Notes: generated from the sequence alone by a model not told the origin. A stretch of 64,000 nucleotides of DNA from Paraburkholderia xenovorans LB400 (GCF_000013645.1 NC_007951.1:3286001-3350000), one strand, 5' to 3'. Shown: positions 47,831-58,988, counted from the stretch's first letter. Numbers and translations: made by a program.

Positions 47831-48613
47831 TTACTGGGAGACGTCCTTGCCGAAATACTTCTGCGAAATCTTCGCGTAGGTGCCGTCTTTCCTGATGTCG
47901 GCGAGCGCCTTGTTGATCGCCGCCTGCAAATCAGGGTTGCCCTTCCTGATCAGCACGGCGGATTTGTCGCTGCTGTCGCTCGACGTATCGAGCGCGGCGA
48001 TCTTCACCTTTGCGTCCGGCTTGTGCTTCTTGAAGTCGAGGAACGACAGCGAGTCGTTGACGGTGGCATCCACGCGGCCCGAGGTCAGCAGGTCGATCGA
48101 TTCATTGAAGCCCTGCACGGGAATCACTTCCGCGCCGTGCGCGGCCGCGATCTTGCCGAAGTTGCTGGTCAGCGTGTTGGCCGACTTCTTGCCCTTCAGG
48201 TCGTCGAAATTCCTGATCGTGGTGTTGTTCGACTGCACGATCAACGCGGCGTGCGAAGTGATGTACGGGTCGGAGAAATCGTATTTGACCTTGCGTGCGT
48301 CCGTGATGGCCACTTCGTTGATCACCGCGTCGTAACGGTTCACGTCGAGACCGGCGATCAGACCGTCCCATTTGCCTTCGACGAATTGCGGCTTGACGCC
48401 GAGACGCTGCGCGATCGCCGTGCCGATTTCCACGTCGAAGCCGGTCAGCTTGCCGGATTCGTCGTGATACGTGAACGGCGCATAGGTGCCTTCGGTGCCG
48501 ATCCTGAACACGCCGGCGGATTTGATCTGCGCGAGTTCATCGGCGGCGAATGCGGAGCTCACGGCCACCGCCTGGAACAACGCGATCAGCAGAATGGAAC
48601 GAATCGATTTCAT
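47831..48613 (-). CDS. Cystine-type ABC transporter substrate-binding protein
   Basis: This 260-residue periplasmic protein has a signal peptide ending AFAADE near residue 24. The binding domain has IGTEGTYAPFTYHDESGKLT, KWDGLIAGLDVNRYDAVINE and YDFSDPYITSHAALIV. The EGTYAPF, KWDGLI-LD-R-D-VIN and YDFS patterns closely parallel the cystine-binding FliY/TcyJ protein, which supports L-cystine as ligand over other amino acids. It is the first gene of the operon. Confidence 0.9.
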   Translation of the reverse strand: MKSIRSILLIALFQAVAVSSAFAADELAQIKSAGVFRIGTEGTYAPFTYHDESGKLTGFDVEIGTAIAQRLGVKPQFVEGKWDGLIAGLDVNRYDAVINEVAITDARKVKYDFSDPYITSHAALIVQSNNTTIRNFDDLKGKKSANTLTSNFGKIAAAHGAEVIPVQGFNESIDLLTSGRVDATVNDSLSFLDFKKHKPDAKVKIAALDTSSDSSDKSAVLIRKGNPDLQAAINKALADIRKDGTYAKISQKYFGKDVSQ

Positions 48614-48970
48614 CAGGCGGCTCCGTCAAATAGGCCACGTCGGTGGCTTGGTCTTGTGTTGGACAGTCCCCGCCGGCGTTTGAGCCCGGCTGAGTGGGCG
48701 GACTGTAGCAAATGGCCTGGGTTTTTACAAAGGATCAGGTTTTCGATCCATATGCGCTTGCGTGCTAAGCGAACAGCCATGACCTCTGACATGACGTGGA
48801 TTTCAACTCTACAGCAGATAGAGCAGGCGCGGCATGCATCGCAACATGGAACGTGTGTTGCGCGCCATCGGGGAAAACGCGAGAGGAGTGCTGCCGGAGC
48901 GAACGCCCGGCATGGAAAAACGGGTGGCGCCGCATGCGATGGCGGCGCCACCCGTGGGACTGCCAGTAGC
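48614..48970. other. Region between cystine operon promoter and pyrimidine operon terminator
   Basis: The half near 48614 should contain the leftward promoter of the cystine importer; the part near 48915-48955 is the terminator of the pyrimidine operon. No gene is supported in between. Confidence 0.5.
48915..48955 (-). terminator. Rho-independent terminator of the pyrimidine catabolism operon
   Basis: Read leftward, CGGGTGGCGCCGC pairs with GCGGCGCCACCCG (13 base pairs, eight-base loop; flanking A-T extends it) and is followed by TTTTT. Confidence 0.95.
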
Positions 48971-50434
<1,464 letters not shown>

Positions 50435-50475
50435 TTATGAACTGCTGGTTTCGGTACTACGTACTTCGTTCCTGC

Positions 50476-51987
50476 TCATGCACTCGCCACGCGCGCGCTG
50501 GGTCCCTTGCTCAGCTTCATCCACGCGCTGTATACGATCGACGCCAACGCCAATCCGACAAACCACGCATACGTATAGAGCGTATTGAAGATCGCCGGCA
50601 CGTTCGGGAACGACGCCGGAAACGCCGTGTGCAAAAAGCCCGGCAGATTCGGCAGCACGCCGATCACGAGCGCGACCACCGCGCCGATATTCCAGCCGCC
50701 GGTATAGCTGTACTCGCCGTGTTCGTCGAACAGTTCACGCGTATCGAGGCGCGTGCCGCGAATCAGGAAATAGTCGACCATCAGAATACCGGCCACCGGC
50801 CCGAGCAAGGCCGAATAGCCGACCAGCCACGTAAAGATATAGCCTTGCGTGGTGGCGAGAATCTTCCACGGCATCATCACGATTGCGATGGTCGCGGTGA
50901 TCATGCCGCCCACGCGATACGAAATACCTTTGGGCCACAGGCTCGAAAAATCATAGGCCGGGCCGACGAGATTTGCCGCGAGATTGCAGCACATGGTGTC
51001 GAGTGTGAGGATGATCAGCGCGACGCCCACGCCGATGCCGGTCATGCGGCTCGTCAGGTCGATCGGATCCCAGATCGCCTTGCCGTAAATCACCACGGTG
51101 GCCGACGTGACCACCACCGAGATCACCGAGAGCAACGCCATCGGCACCGGCAAGCCGACTGACTGGCCGATGATCTGATCACGCTGGGTTCTGGCAAAAC
51201 GCGTGAAGTCGGGAATATTCAATGCGAGGGTGGCCCAGAATCCGACCATTGCGGTAAGGCCGGGCCAGAAGGTAATCCAGAACATGCCCTCTTTCTTGCC
51301 GCCCGGCACGAATTGCGACGGCGCCGACAGCATCGAGCCCAGACCGCCCGCTTTGGATGTCGCCCACCATACGAGCGCAATGCACATCACGATCTTGATC
51401 GGCGCGGACCAGCTTTCGAGCCAGCGGATCGAATCGGTGCCATGCACGATGAAGTAGATCTGCAGCGCCCAGAACACGAGGAAACAGGCCAGTTGCGCAA
51501 GCGAGATGTCGAGGAACGGCAAAGCCGCGCCGTGCAGCGCGTTGCCGGTGAGAATGTTCAGCAGCGTATAGATCGCGCTGCCGCCGAGCCACGTCTGAAT
51601 CCCGTACCAGCCACAGGCGACGATCGCGCGCAGCATCGCCGGCAGTTTGGCGCCCTGCGTGCCGAACGAGGAGCGCACCAGCACCGCGTACGGAATGCCG
51701 TGCTTCGCGCCCGCATGGCCGATCAGCAGCATCGGCACCAGCACGATCAGGTTGCCGAGCAGCACGGTCATCACCGCTTGCCACGGCGACATGCCCTCTT
51801 CCGTCAAACCAGCGGCGAGCATGTAGGACGCGATGTTCATCACCATCCCTACCCAGAGCGCCGCGAAGTGATACCACTTCCATGTGCGCTGCGCGATACC
51901 GGTCGGCGCCAGGTCGTCGTTGTAAAGACTGCTGCCCTGCACGCCGGTTGCGAACTGCGGCTCGGCGGGTTGCGCTGTCTGCTTCAT
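50476..51987 (-). CDS. NCS1-family nucleobase/hydantoin:cation symporter
   Basis: This 503-residue inner-membrane transporter of the NCS1 family imports uracil, cytosine, allantoin or hydantoins. After an N-terminal NDDLAPTGIAQRTWKWYHFA typical of the family, about twelve membrane segments follow. Conserved elements are GMVMNIASYMLAAGLTEEGM, RSSFGTQGAKLPAMLRAIVA and CGWYGIQTWLGG. Its place between preA and hydA points to uracil, thymine or their dihydro forms as substrate. Confidence 0.92.
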   Translation of the reverse strand: MKQTAQPAEPQFATGVQGSSLYNDDLAPTGIAQRTWKWYHFAALWVGMVMNIASYMLAAGLTEEGMSPWQAVMTVLLGNLIVLVPMLLIGHAGAKHGIPYAVLVRSSFGTQGAKLPAMLRAIVACGWYGIQTWLGGSAIYTLLNILTGNALHGAALPFLDISLAQLACFLVFWALQIYFIVHGTDSIRWLESWSAPIKIVMCIALVWWATSKAGGLGSMLSAPSQFVPGGKKEGMFWITFWPGLTAMVGFWATLALNIPDFTRFARTQRDQIIGQSVGLPVPMALLSVISVVVTSATVVIYGKAIWDPIDLTSRMTGIGVGVALIILTLDTMCCNLAANLVGPAYDFSSLWPKGISYRVGGMITATIAIVMMPWKILATTQGYIFTWLVGYSALLGPVAGILMVDYFLIRGTRLDTRELFDEHGEYSYTGGWNIGAVVALVIGVLPNLPGFLHTAFPASFPNVPAIFNTLYTYAWFVGLALASIVYSAWMKLSKGPSARVASA

Positions 51988-52098
51988 CTAGGGATCTCCA
52001 CTCGATCGTTGCGGCCCGCGCGGCTCTCACGGCGCGTCGGGCCTTGGGGAATGACAGGTTCAGTACTAGCGCTGCGTTTGCTGCCAACAACCCATGTT

Positions 52099-53433
52099 TC
52101 AGGCGGCTTTGGCCGCGTGGGCATGCGCGGGCTCGGCGGTTTCAGCGGCGTCCGCCGTGGCGCTTTGTCCGGCCCCCACTCGCGCCGGGTTGTTCGGATG
52201 CGTGGTCCAGTTCGCGTACTCGCCGTTGTCCACGCGTTCCATCGTGATGCACTGCTCGACCGGACACACATGCATGCACAGATTGCAGCCGACACATTCG
52301 GAGTCCATCACTTCAAAATGCCGGACGCCATCTTTTTCTTTCATGATGGCCTGGTGAGCCGTGTCTTCGCAGGCGATATGGCACAGGCCGCACTGAATGC
52401 ACTTGTCCTGGTCGATGCGCGCCTTGATGTCGTATTTGAGGTTCAGGTATTTCCAGTCGGTCACGTTCGGCACGGCGCGGCCGCGAATGTCGTCGAGCGT
52501 CGCGTAGCCTTTTTCGTCCATCCAGTTGGAGAGGCCGTCGGCGAGATCGGAAACGATACGGAATCCGTAGTGCATCGCCGCCGTGCAGACCTGCACGCTG
52601 CCCGCGCCGAGCACCATGAATTCGGCGGCGTCGCGCCATGAGGAGATTCCGCCGATGCCGGAAATCGGCAGGTTCGGCGTTTCCGCGTCGCGCGCGATTT
52701 CCGCGACCATGTTCAGCGCGATCGGCTTCACGGCCGGGCCGCAGTAGCCGCCGTGCGTGCCTTTGCCGTCGACCATCGGCAACGGCGACATTGCGTCGAG
52801 ATCGACCGCCACGATCGAGTTGATCGTGTTGATCAGCGACACGCCGTCCGCGCCGCCTTTATAGGCCGCGCGCGAACCCAGACGAATGTCGCTGATGTTC
52901 GGCGTCAGTTTGACGAGGCACGGCAGTTTCGTGCCCTCCTTGACCCAGCGCGTGACCATCTCCACGTACTCGGGCACCTGGCCCACCGCCGCGCCCATGC
53001 CGCGTTCGCTCATGCCATGCGGGCAGCCGAAATTCAGTTCGACCGCATCCGCGCCGGTGTCTTCGACAAGCGGCAGAATCCATTTCCAGTCGCGTTCGTT
53101 GCACGGCACCATCAGCGAGACGATCATCGCGCGGTCTGGCCAGTCGCGTTTGACTTGCGCGATTTCCTTCAGATTGACGTCGAGCGGACGGTCGGTGATC
53201 AGCTCGATATTGTTCAGGCCCGCGATACGCTGGCCGTTCCATTGCACCGCGCCGTAGCGCGAGCTGACGTTCACCACGTGCGGGTCGAGGCCGAGCGTCT
53301 TCCACACCACGCCGCCCCAGCCCGCCTCGAAGGCGCGGTTCACGTTATAGGCTTTGTCGGTCGGCGGCGCGGAGGCGAGCCAGAAGGGATTCGGCGAAGT
53401 GATGCCGGCAATCGTACAGCGCAGATCGGCCAT
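52099..53433 (-). CDS. preA: NAD-dependent dihydropyrimidine dehydrogenase subunit PreA
   Basis: This 444-residue FMN/iron-sulfur subunit reduces uracil and thymine with PreT. It has a dihydroorotate-dehydrogenase-like TIM barrel (TSPNPFWLASAPPTD; ELNFGCPHGMSERGMGAAVG; ISGIGGISSWRDAAEF) and two C-terminal 4Fe-4S motifs, CIQCGLCHIACEDTAH and CVGCNLCMHVCPVEQC. The start MADLRCTIAG follows AAGGAG; an open extension upstream runs through the duplicated intergenic segment and is not translated as part of PreA. Confidence 0.95.
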   Translation of the reverse strand: MADLRCTIAGITSPNPFWLASAPPTDKAYNVNRAFEAGWGGVVWKTLGLDPHVVNVSSRYGAVQWNGQRIAGLNNIELITDRPLDVNLKEIAQVKRDWPDRAMIVSLMVPCNERDWKWILPLVEDTGADAVELNFGCPHGMSERGMGAAVGQVPEYVEMVTRWVKEGTKLPCLVKLTPNISDIRLGSRAAYKGGADGVSLINTINSIVAVDLDAMSPLPMVDGKGTHGGYCGPAVKPIALNMVAEIARDAETPNLPISGIGGISSWRDAAEFMVLGAGSVQVCTAAMHYGFRIVSDLADGLSNWMDEKGYATLDDIRGRAVPNVTDWKYLNLKYDIKARIDQDKCIQCGLCHIACEDTAHQAIMKEKDGVRHFEVMDSECVGCNLCMHVCPVEQCITMERVDNGEYANWTTHPNNPARVGAGQSATADAAETAEPAHAHAAKAA

Positions 53434-53437
53434 GTTC

Positions 53438-53561
53438 GGCTCCTTGGGGACTGCTGTTTTTTGTCTGTTTTCGTTACGTGATTTGGCTCGATTCGCTTTC
53501 GGCTCCTTGGGGACTGCTGTTTTTTGTCTGTTTTCGTTACGTGATTTGGCTCGATTCGCTT
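53438..53561. repeat. 63-base tandem duplication carrying the preA ribosome site
   Basis: The preT-preA gap is almost entirely two adjacent copies of one 63-base sequence (53438-53500 and 53501-53561), nearly identical. Each copy contains CCTTGGGGACTGCTG on the plus strand, so the AAGGAG-type ribosome site is present twice. Confidence 0.95.
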
Positions 53562-54910
53562 CAGGCGGCTTTCGCCGCCGTGCGGGCAAACTGCGCATCG
53601 ATAGCGGCAGCGGCGACCTTGCCGTCCTGAACCGCCTGCACCGTGAGATCGATGCCACCAGTGGCCGCGCAATCGCCGCCGGCCCATACGTTTGCCAGCG
53701 AGGTCTGGCCGTTCGCGTCGACGGCGATACGGCTACCGTCCAAGGTCAGCAACTCGCGCCCGATGCCGACCGGCACCAGCGTTTGACCGATCGCCTTGAG
53801 CACCATGTCGGCTTCGACTACGAAGCGCTCCTCGCCGCCATCATTCGACGCACGTGCGAATTCGACACCCGTGACCACGCCGTTGTCGCCAATCAACCGC
53901 ATCGGCGTGGCATGCGTGATGAGCGTCACGCCACTGGTCTGAGCGAAGTCGCGCTCGGCCCAGGTGGCGCTCATTGCTTCGACGCCGCGCCGGTACACCA
54001 TCGTCACCGACGCCGCGCCGAGCTTGCGGCTTTGCACGGCAGCATCCACCGCCGTATTGCCGCCGCCGATCACGACGACGCGCCGGCCCACCGGCACCGT
54101 GCCGAGGTCGCTCGCGCTGCGCACCTGTTCGATGAAGTCCACCGCGTTCATCACACCGCCAAGGTCTTCGCCTTCCATCGCGAGCGCCCGCACGCCGCCG
54201 AGGCCGATAGCGAGGAACACCGCGTCGTGCTGCTTGCGCAGCGTGTCGAGCTCGATATCGCGACCAAGCGCCACGCCATGTTTGATTTCGATACCGCCAA
54301 CGGAGCACAGCCACGCCACTTCACGCTGCGCAAAATCATCGACGGTTTTGTAGGCGGCAATGCCGTATTCGTTCAGGCCGCCGGCTTTTTCGTGAGCGTC
54401 GTAGATCGTCACGGTGTGGCCGGCAAGCGCAAGCCGATGCGCGCAGGCGAGTCCCGCCGGACCCGCGCCGACCACCGCGACGTGCCGTCCGGTTTCCGCC
54501 GCGCGCTTGAACAGCACTTCGCCGCGCGCCATCGCCCAGTCCGTCGCATGACGTTGCAGCGCGCCGATCGCCACTGGTTTCGCATCCTGATGGTTGCGCA
54601 CGCAAGCGCCTTCACAAAGAATTTCCGTGGGGCAGACGCGTGCGCACATGCCGCCCATCGGGTTGGCCGACAGAATGTCCACGGCCGCGCCCTTCAGATT
54701 GCCGTTGCTGATCTTGCGGATGAAACTGGGAATGTCGATCTGCGTGGGGCACGCGTTCACGCACGGCGCGTCGTAACAGTAATGACAGCGGCTCGCCGCC
54801 GCGGCCGCGGCGCTCGCGTCGAGCAGCGGTGCGATGTCGGAGAACTCGCACGAGAGCTGCTCGGGCGACAGGCGCTGAGCGGCAATGTCGCCGGTTTGCT
54901 TGATGGCCAT
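53561..54910 (-). CDS. preT: Dihydropyrimidine dehydrogenase electron-transfer subunit PreT
   Basis: This 449-residue NAD(P)H-using flavoprotein passes electrons to PreA. The N-terminal iron-sulfur region has CHYCYDAPCVNACP near residue 42 and CARVCPTEILCEGAC near residue 88. Then come the FAD-binding [20 protein letters not shown] near residue 143, a second dinucleotide site VVVIGGGNTAVDAAVQS and the closing GDCAATGGIDLTVQAVQDGK. It lies upstream of preA in the same operon. Confidence 0.94.
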   Translation of the reverse strand: MAIKQTGDIAAQRLSPEQLSCEFSDIAPLLDASAAAAAASRCHYCYDAPCVNACPTQIDIPSFIRKISNGNLKGAAVDILSANPMGGMCARVCPTEILCEGACVRNHQDAKPVAIGALQRHATDWAMARGEVLFKRAAETGRHVAVVGAGPAGLACAHRLALAGHTVTIYDAHEKAGGLNEYGIAAYKTVDDFAQREVAWLCSVGGIEIKHGVALGRDIELDTLRKQHDAVFLAIGLGGVRALAMEGEDLGGVMNAVDFIEQVRSASDLGTVPVGRRVVVIGGGNTAVDAAVQSRKLGAASVTMVYRRGVEAMSATWAERDFAQTSGVTLITHATPMRLIGDNGVVTGVEFARASNDGGEERFVVEADMVLKAIGQTLVPVGIGRELLTLDGSRIAVDANGQTSLANVWAGGDCAATGGIDLTVQAVQDGKVAAAAIDAQFARTAAKAA

Positions 54911-55045
54911 ACTCGTTCCTTCTTCGATGTGAGGACGCAGCCGCTCCCGCCGGCCGCGCTTCGAGCGCAGCCGGGACGGCTTGTTTTATGGGCACTACGG
55001 TAAAGCGGGTGAAACGACCGCAACCGCCGGATCGCTACGACGTCG

Positions 55046-56326
55046 TCATGAAACCGGCTCGCATGCACGCTCCAGCATGGCGTGCAGCAGCACGTTGGCG
55101 CCCGCCTCGATCCACTCGAAGGTGGCGTCTTCGATCTCGTTGTGACTGATGCCGTCCACGCATGGCACGAACACCATCGAAGTCGGCGCGACCTGGGACA
55201 GATAACAGGCATCGTGACCCGCACCGGACACCATGTTGCGATGCGGATAACCGAAGCGTTCCGCAGCCGCGCGTACGGACTTAATGCAGGCTTCGTCGAA
55301 CGCGACGGGCGCGTAATAAAAGATCTGCTCCAACTCGGTTTCAAGACCAATACCGTTTGCGATATCCGCGACGCCCTGGCGCAACGCGGCATCCATTTTC
55401 GCGAGCACCGCATCGTCCGGATGGCGGAAATCGACGGTGAAAAACACGCGGCCCGGAATCACGTTGCGCGAGTTCGGATAGACCTGCATCATGCCGACCG
55501 TCGCGCAACCGAACGGCGCGTTGTCCAGACCAATGCGATTGACCAGATCGACCACGCGCGCGGCGCCGAGCAAGGCGTCGCGGCGGCGCGGCATGGGCGT
55601 CGGCCCCGCGTGCGCCTCCTGTCCCGTCAGCGTGATTTCGTACCAGCGCTGGCCTTGCGCGTCGGTCACCACGCCGATGGTTTTCTGTTCGGCTTCGAGA
55701 ATCGGTCCCTGTTCGATATGCAATTCGAACGCCGCGTGCAGCGGACGCCCGCCGCACGGCAGATCGCCTGCATAGCCGATACGCTTGAGTTCCTCGCCGA
55801 TGGTCTTGCCATCCACGTCCTTGCGCGAAAGGCCGTAGTCGAGTGTGAACACGCCGGCGAACACGCCCGAGGCCACCATTGCCGGCGCGAAGCGCGAGCC
55901 TTCCTCGTTGGTCCAGATCACCACTTCGACGGGATGCTCCGTCTCGATGCCGTGATCGTTCAGACTTCGAATCACTTCGAGGCCGCCCAGCACACCGTAG
56001 ATGCCGTCAAAGCGGCCGCCGGTCGGCTGCGAGTCAGCGTGCGAACCGGTCACGACCGGCAGCGCGGCGGGATTGCGCCCGGCGCGGCGCATGAACACGT
56101 TGCCCATCTGATCGACACTGACCGCGCAACCGGCTTGCTTCGCCCAACTGACTATCAGGTCGCGCCCTTCCTTGTCGAGGTCGGTCAGCGCGAGGCGGCA
56201 AACGCCGCCTTTGGGCGTTGCGCCGATCTTCGCCATCGTCATCAGGCTGTCCCATAACCGCTTGCCGTCGACCTTGATCGACGTAGCGGGTTCGGCGTGT
56301 TTCAGCGCTTCGGATACCGCGTTCAT
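55046..56326 (-). CDS. Zn-dependent hydrolase: beta-ureidopropionase/N-carbamoyl-amino-acid hydrolase
   Basis: This 426-residue M20/amidase-type enzyme (HyuC/AmaB family) releases ammonia and carbon dioxide from N-carbamoyl-beta-alanine, the last step of uracil breakdown. Metal and substrate motifs are GSHADSQPTGGRFDGIYGVL, IWTNEEGSRFAPAM, ELHIEQGPILE, GQEAHAGPTPM and SGAGHDACYLSQV; the normal HxxD and EE patterns are intact. AAAGGAG stands seven bases before the chosen ATG, so the 28 extra residues of a longer frame are unlikely. It is the first gene of the operon. Confidence 0.92.
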   Translation of the reverse strand: MNAVSEALKHAEPATSIKVDGKRLWDSLMTMAKIGATPKGGVCRLALTDLDKEGRDLIVSWAKQAGCAVSVDQMGNVFMRRAGRNPAALPVVTGSHADSQPTGGRFDGIYGVLGGLEVIRSLNDHGIETEHPVEVVIWTNEEGSRFAPAMVASGVFAGVFTLDYGLSRKDVDGKTIGEELKRIGYAGDLPCGGRPLHAAFELHIEQGPILEAEQKTIGVVTDAQGQRWYEITLTGQEAHAGPTPMPRRRDALLGAARVVDLVNRIGLDNAPFGCATVGMMQVYPNSRNVIPGRVFFTVDFRHPDDAVLAKMDAALRQGVADIANGIGLETELEQIFYYAPVAFDEACIKSVRAAAERFGYPHRNMVSGAGHDACYLSQVAPTSMVFVPCVDGISHNEIEDATFEWIEAGANVLLHAMLERACEPVS

Positions 56327-56667
56327 TCGTCTCGCTCCTTTCGGTGGACCGACATAAAACTGGTGCATCGGTGGCGGGTTTTGGGGCGTATCCGCACGGC
56401 GCCGGTGCACGCGTGATGCCTTTGATCCTCTCTTATACAGAGGGCAAACCCTGGGGTATCGGCCGCTCTTCCAATCCTGTCCAGTTGGACAGGTTGTAGA
56501 CGATTAAACTCGCCAAATCAACACTTTTTGTTCGGTGAGAAACATAGCGAGAAGCGTGCCATTGCATTGCAGCATGTGTTTGCCGCAGGTGGCGAATGCG
56601 CGTGTGGGTACTGGCCCAAACGACTAGAATGAAGCGCGACGCGGCACATATGCCGTCAAGGGCGAAC
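56327..56667. other. Divergent control region of pyrimidine operon and TetR gene
   Basis: This 341-base stretch separates two divergent genes. The palindrome at 56476-56493 is its main feature; promoters on both strands are expected around it. No gene is supported inside. Confidence 0.6.
56476..56493. promoter_or_regulatory. RutR-like operator palindrome
   Basis: CCTGTCCA and TGGACAGG flank a central GT, a perfect 8+2+8 palindrome. RutR of E. coli binds TTGACCAnnTGGTCAA; here the layout CCAnnTGG is kept with different outer bases. It lies between the operon and its TetR-type gene. Confidence 0.7.
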
Positions 56668-57378
56668 ATGAGAGAAGACGACGTGGCAGCCGAGATCACC
56701 GAAAACGAAGAAACACGCGTACCTTTGCGGCGGCGCAAGGCACACATTCGCGAATCGAATGAAGCGCATCTTCTGGCGTGCGCCGAGGCGGTTTTCGCCG
56801 AGCGCGGACTCGACGGCACCAGCACGGCGATGATCGCGGAGCGCGCAGGCTTGCCGAAAGCCAACCTGCATTACTACTTCCCGACAAAGCTCGCGCTATA
56901 TCGCCGCGTGCTGGAAGATCTGTTTGAAGACTGGTATCGCGCGGCCGACACGTTCGAGTGCAGCGACGATCCGGTCGAAGCGATTGGCGGCTATGTGCGC
57001 GCGAAAATGGAATTGTCGCGTCGCCGGCCGCTCGGCTCGAAAGTGTGGGCGAGCGAGATCATTCACGGCGCGGAACACATGGAGGACATTCTCACGGAGC
57101 GCGTGAAGCCGTGGCTGGATAGCCGCGTGAAAGTGATCGACGACTGGATTGCGCGCGGGTTGCTTGCGCCGTTGAATGCGCAAACGCTGATGTACATGAT
57201 CTGGGCGACGACCCAGCACTATGCCGACTTCGACGCGCAGATCCGCGCGCTCAAAGGCAAGCGTGCGTTGACGCAGAAAGCGTTCGAGGCAACGACAGAG
57301 GAAGTCGTGCAGTTGGTGATTCGGGCGTGTGGTGCGGTGTCGCCGGAGAAGTCGGACCTGTTGGGGCAGAGCACCTGA
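56668..57378 (+). CDS. TetR/AcrR-family regulator, RutR-like
   Basis: This 236-residue protein has an N-terminal TetR helix-turn-helix (HLLACAEAVFAERGLDGTST then MIAERAGLPKANLHYYFPTK) and a C-terminal ligand domain with VWASEIIHGAEHMEDILTER and MIWATTQHYADF. That resembles RutR (YcdC), the uracil-sensing regulator of pyrimidine breakdown. Start ATG 56668 has AAGGGCG seven bases upstream. It is divergent from the pyrimidine operon with the palindrome between them, so it most likely represses the operon until uracil or thymine binds. Confidence 0.88.
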   Translation: MREDDVAAEITENEETRVPLRRRKAHIRESNEAHLLACAEAVFAERGLDGTSTAMIAERAGLPKANLHYYFPTKLALYRRVLEDLFEDWYRAADTFECSDDPVEAIGGYVRAKMELSRRRPLGSKVWASEIIHGAEHMEDILTERVKPWLDSRVKVIDDWIARGLLAPLNAQTLMYMIWATTQHYADFDAQIRALKGKRALTQKAFEATTEEVVQLVIRACGAVSPEKSDLLGQST

Positions 57379-57429
57379 GCGGCTTACCTAAGCGGCGCAT
57401 CCAGGGGGCAGAATTACGGCTTTAAACAG

Positions 57430-57684
57430 ATGACTATCGAGAAAATCATGCAACGGAATCTGGTATCGAAGTCCGGGTTCAAAACCAGAGCGCTCGAGTT
57501 CTTTCGGCAAGTGGAATTTTCCGGCGAAAGCCTGATCGTGACGGACCACGGCAAACCCGTGCTTGAAGTGCGGCCCTACCGTCGAGCGGAACGGTGCCCG
57601 CTCGACGCGCTGCGCGGCACGGTTGTTAAATACGACAATCTCACCGCGTCTGCCGGTGAAGACGATTGTGAGGCGGCACGGTGA
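57430..57684 (+). CDS. Phd/YefM-type antitoxin, no toxin next to it
   Basis: This 84-residue protein has the Phd/YefM fold, with SKSGFKTRALEFFRQVEFSG and SLIVTDHGKPVLEVRPYR, the typical DNA-binding and strand elements. A Fic/Doc or RelE-type toxin should follow, but the next gene downstream is boxA on the other strand, ten bases away, and the gene before is the TetR regulator. It looks like an orphan antitoxin or a transcription factor derived from one. Confidence 0.75.
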   Translation: MTIEKIMQRNLVSKSGFKTRALEFFRQVEFSGESLIVTDHGKPVLEVRPYRRAERCPLDALRGTVVKYDNLTASAGEDDCEAAR

Positions 57685-57693
57685 GTTCCGGTG

Positions 57694-58935
57694 TCAATAC
57701 GTCTCCAGATGCAGCCTCCCCTCCCGCTTGAGCCTCGCCCACAGCCCATCCCAATCCAGCTGATGCTGCTCGCCGATCTCCTTCAGCGCCTGTAGCACGC
57801 CGTCTTCCATACCCTTCAACCCGCACACGTAGATATGCGTATTCTCATCCCTGAGCATATGCGCCACGTCGACCGCGCGCTCGCGCATGGCGTCCTGAAC
57901 ATAGCGCTTTGGTTGGCCCGGCGTGCGCGAAAACGCCAGATTGGTATCGATGAAATCCTTCGGCAGATTCGTAAGGGGCCCGAAGTACGGCAACTCTTCT
58001 TTGGTCCGCGCGCCGAAGAACAACATCAGCTTGCCCGTTGCGCCCTTCAGACGGCGCCGGCGACGATACTCGGTCATCGCGCGCATCGGCGCTGAACCCG
58101 TACCCGTGCAGATCATCAGCAGATGCGAGTTCGGATGATTCGGCATCAGGAAGGTTCCGCCGAACGGGCCGATCACATTGACCACGTCGCCCTTCTTCAG
58201 ATCGCACAGATAGTTCGAACATACGCCATCAGTCGAATCGCCGTGCTGCTGCGATACTCGTTTGACCGTCAGCGAGATGTTGTTATAACCGGGCCGCTCG
58301 CCGTCGCGCGGGCTCGCGATCGAATACTGGCGCGCGTGATGCGCGCGGCCGTCGGCAGTCGAGCCAGGCGGCAAAATGCCGATCGACTGTCCTTCCAGCA
58401 CCGGAAACGGCATAGCGCCGAAATCCAGCACGATATGATGAATGTCGCTGTCGGTCGAACCATCGGTCAACCGGTAATTGCCGACCACCGTTGCGGTAGT
58501 CGGCGCCTTGTGCGTGTAGAGATTCACATAGGGCTTAGCGGCCGACCACGGCGGCACGACCGAACCCCGCACGGTATCCACTTCGATGCCGCTCGCGTCC
58601 GCTGGCGTATCGCCCGACGCGCCCGCGCCCGACAGTTCGTCCGCGGCGGCCACGGCCATCGTGTTCTGTTCCGGCAGCACGTCCCACGTGAACTGCTCGT
58701 CGATCGGGTACGCGTCGGCTTTCAGCACCGTGCGCCAGTTGTCGATCGCGCCGGTCGGACACGGCGGCACACACGCCATGCAGCCGTTGCAGATATCCGC
58801 CTTGACCACGTAGTTGTTGTCGTCGTGCGTGATCGCATCGACCGGGCAAGTCTCTTCGCACGTATTGCAGCGAATGCAGATTTCCGGATCGATCAGATGC
58901 TGCCTGAGAACTTCGATCGATACTGGGCCGTTCAT
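57694..58935 (-). CDS. boxA: Benzoyl-CoA 2,3-epoxidase reductase BoxA
   Basis: This 413-residue iron-sulfur flavoprotein feeds NADPH electrons to BoxB for aerobic benzoyl-CoA epoxidation. It has two N-terminal ferredoxin motifs ([36 protein letters not shown]), then a ferredoxin-NADP reductase domain with [19 protein letters not shown] (FAD), [21 protein letters not shown] and [14 protein letters not shown] (NADPH). GGTGGAGGAAG is just before the ATG at [10 protein letters not shown]. It is the last gene of the leftward box operon. Confidence 0.95.
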   Translation of the reverse strand: MNGPVSIEVLRQHLIDPEICIRCNTCEETCPVDAITHDDNNYVVKADICNGCMACVPPCPTGAIDNWRTVLKADAYPIDEQFTWDVLPEQNTMAVAAADELSGAGASGDTPADASGIEVDTVRGSVVPPWSAAKPYVNLYTHKAPTTATVVGNYRLTDGSTDSDIHHIVLDFGAMPFPVLEGQSIGILPPGSTADGRAHHARQYSIASPRDGERPGYNNISLTVKRVSQQHGDSTDGVCSNYLCDLKKGDVVNVIGPFGGTFLMPNHPNSHLLMICTGTGSAPMRAMTEYRRRRRLKGATGKLMLFFGARTKEELPYFGPLTNLPKDFIDTNLAFSRTPGQPKRYVQDAMRERAVDVAHMLRDENTHIYVCGLKGMEDGVLQALKEIGEQHQLDWDGLWARLKREGRLHLETY

Positions 58936-58988
58936 GACTTCCTCCACCTGGATATGCAGCGCAAGCGTGCCGCGCGCCGCCCGCGCGT

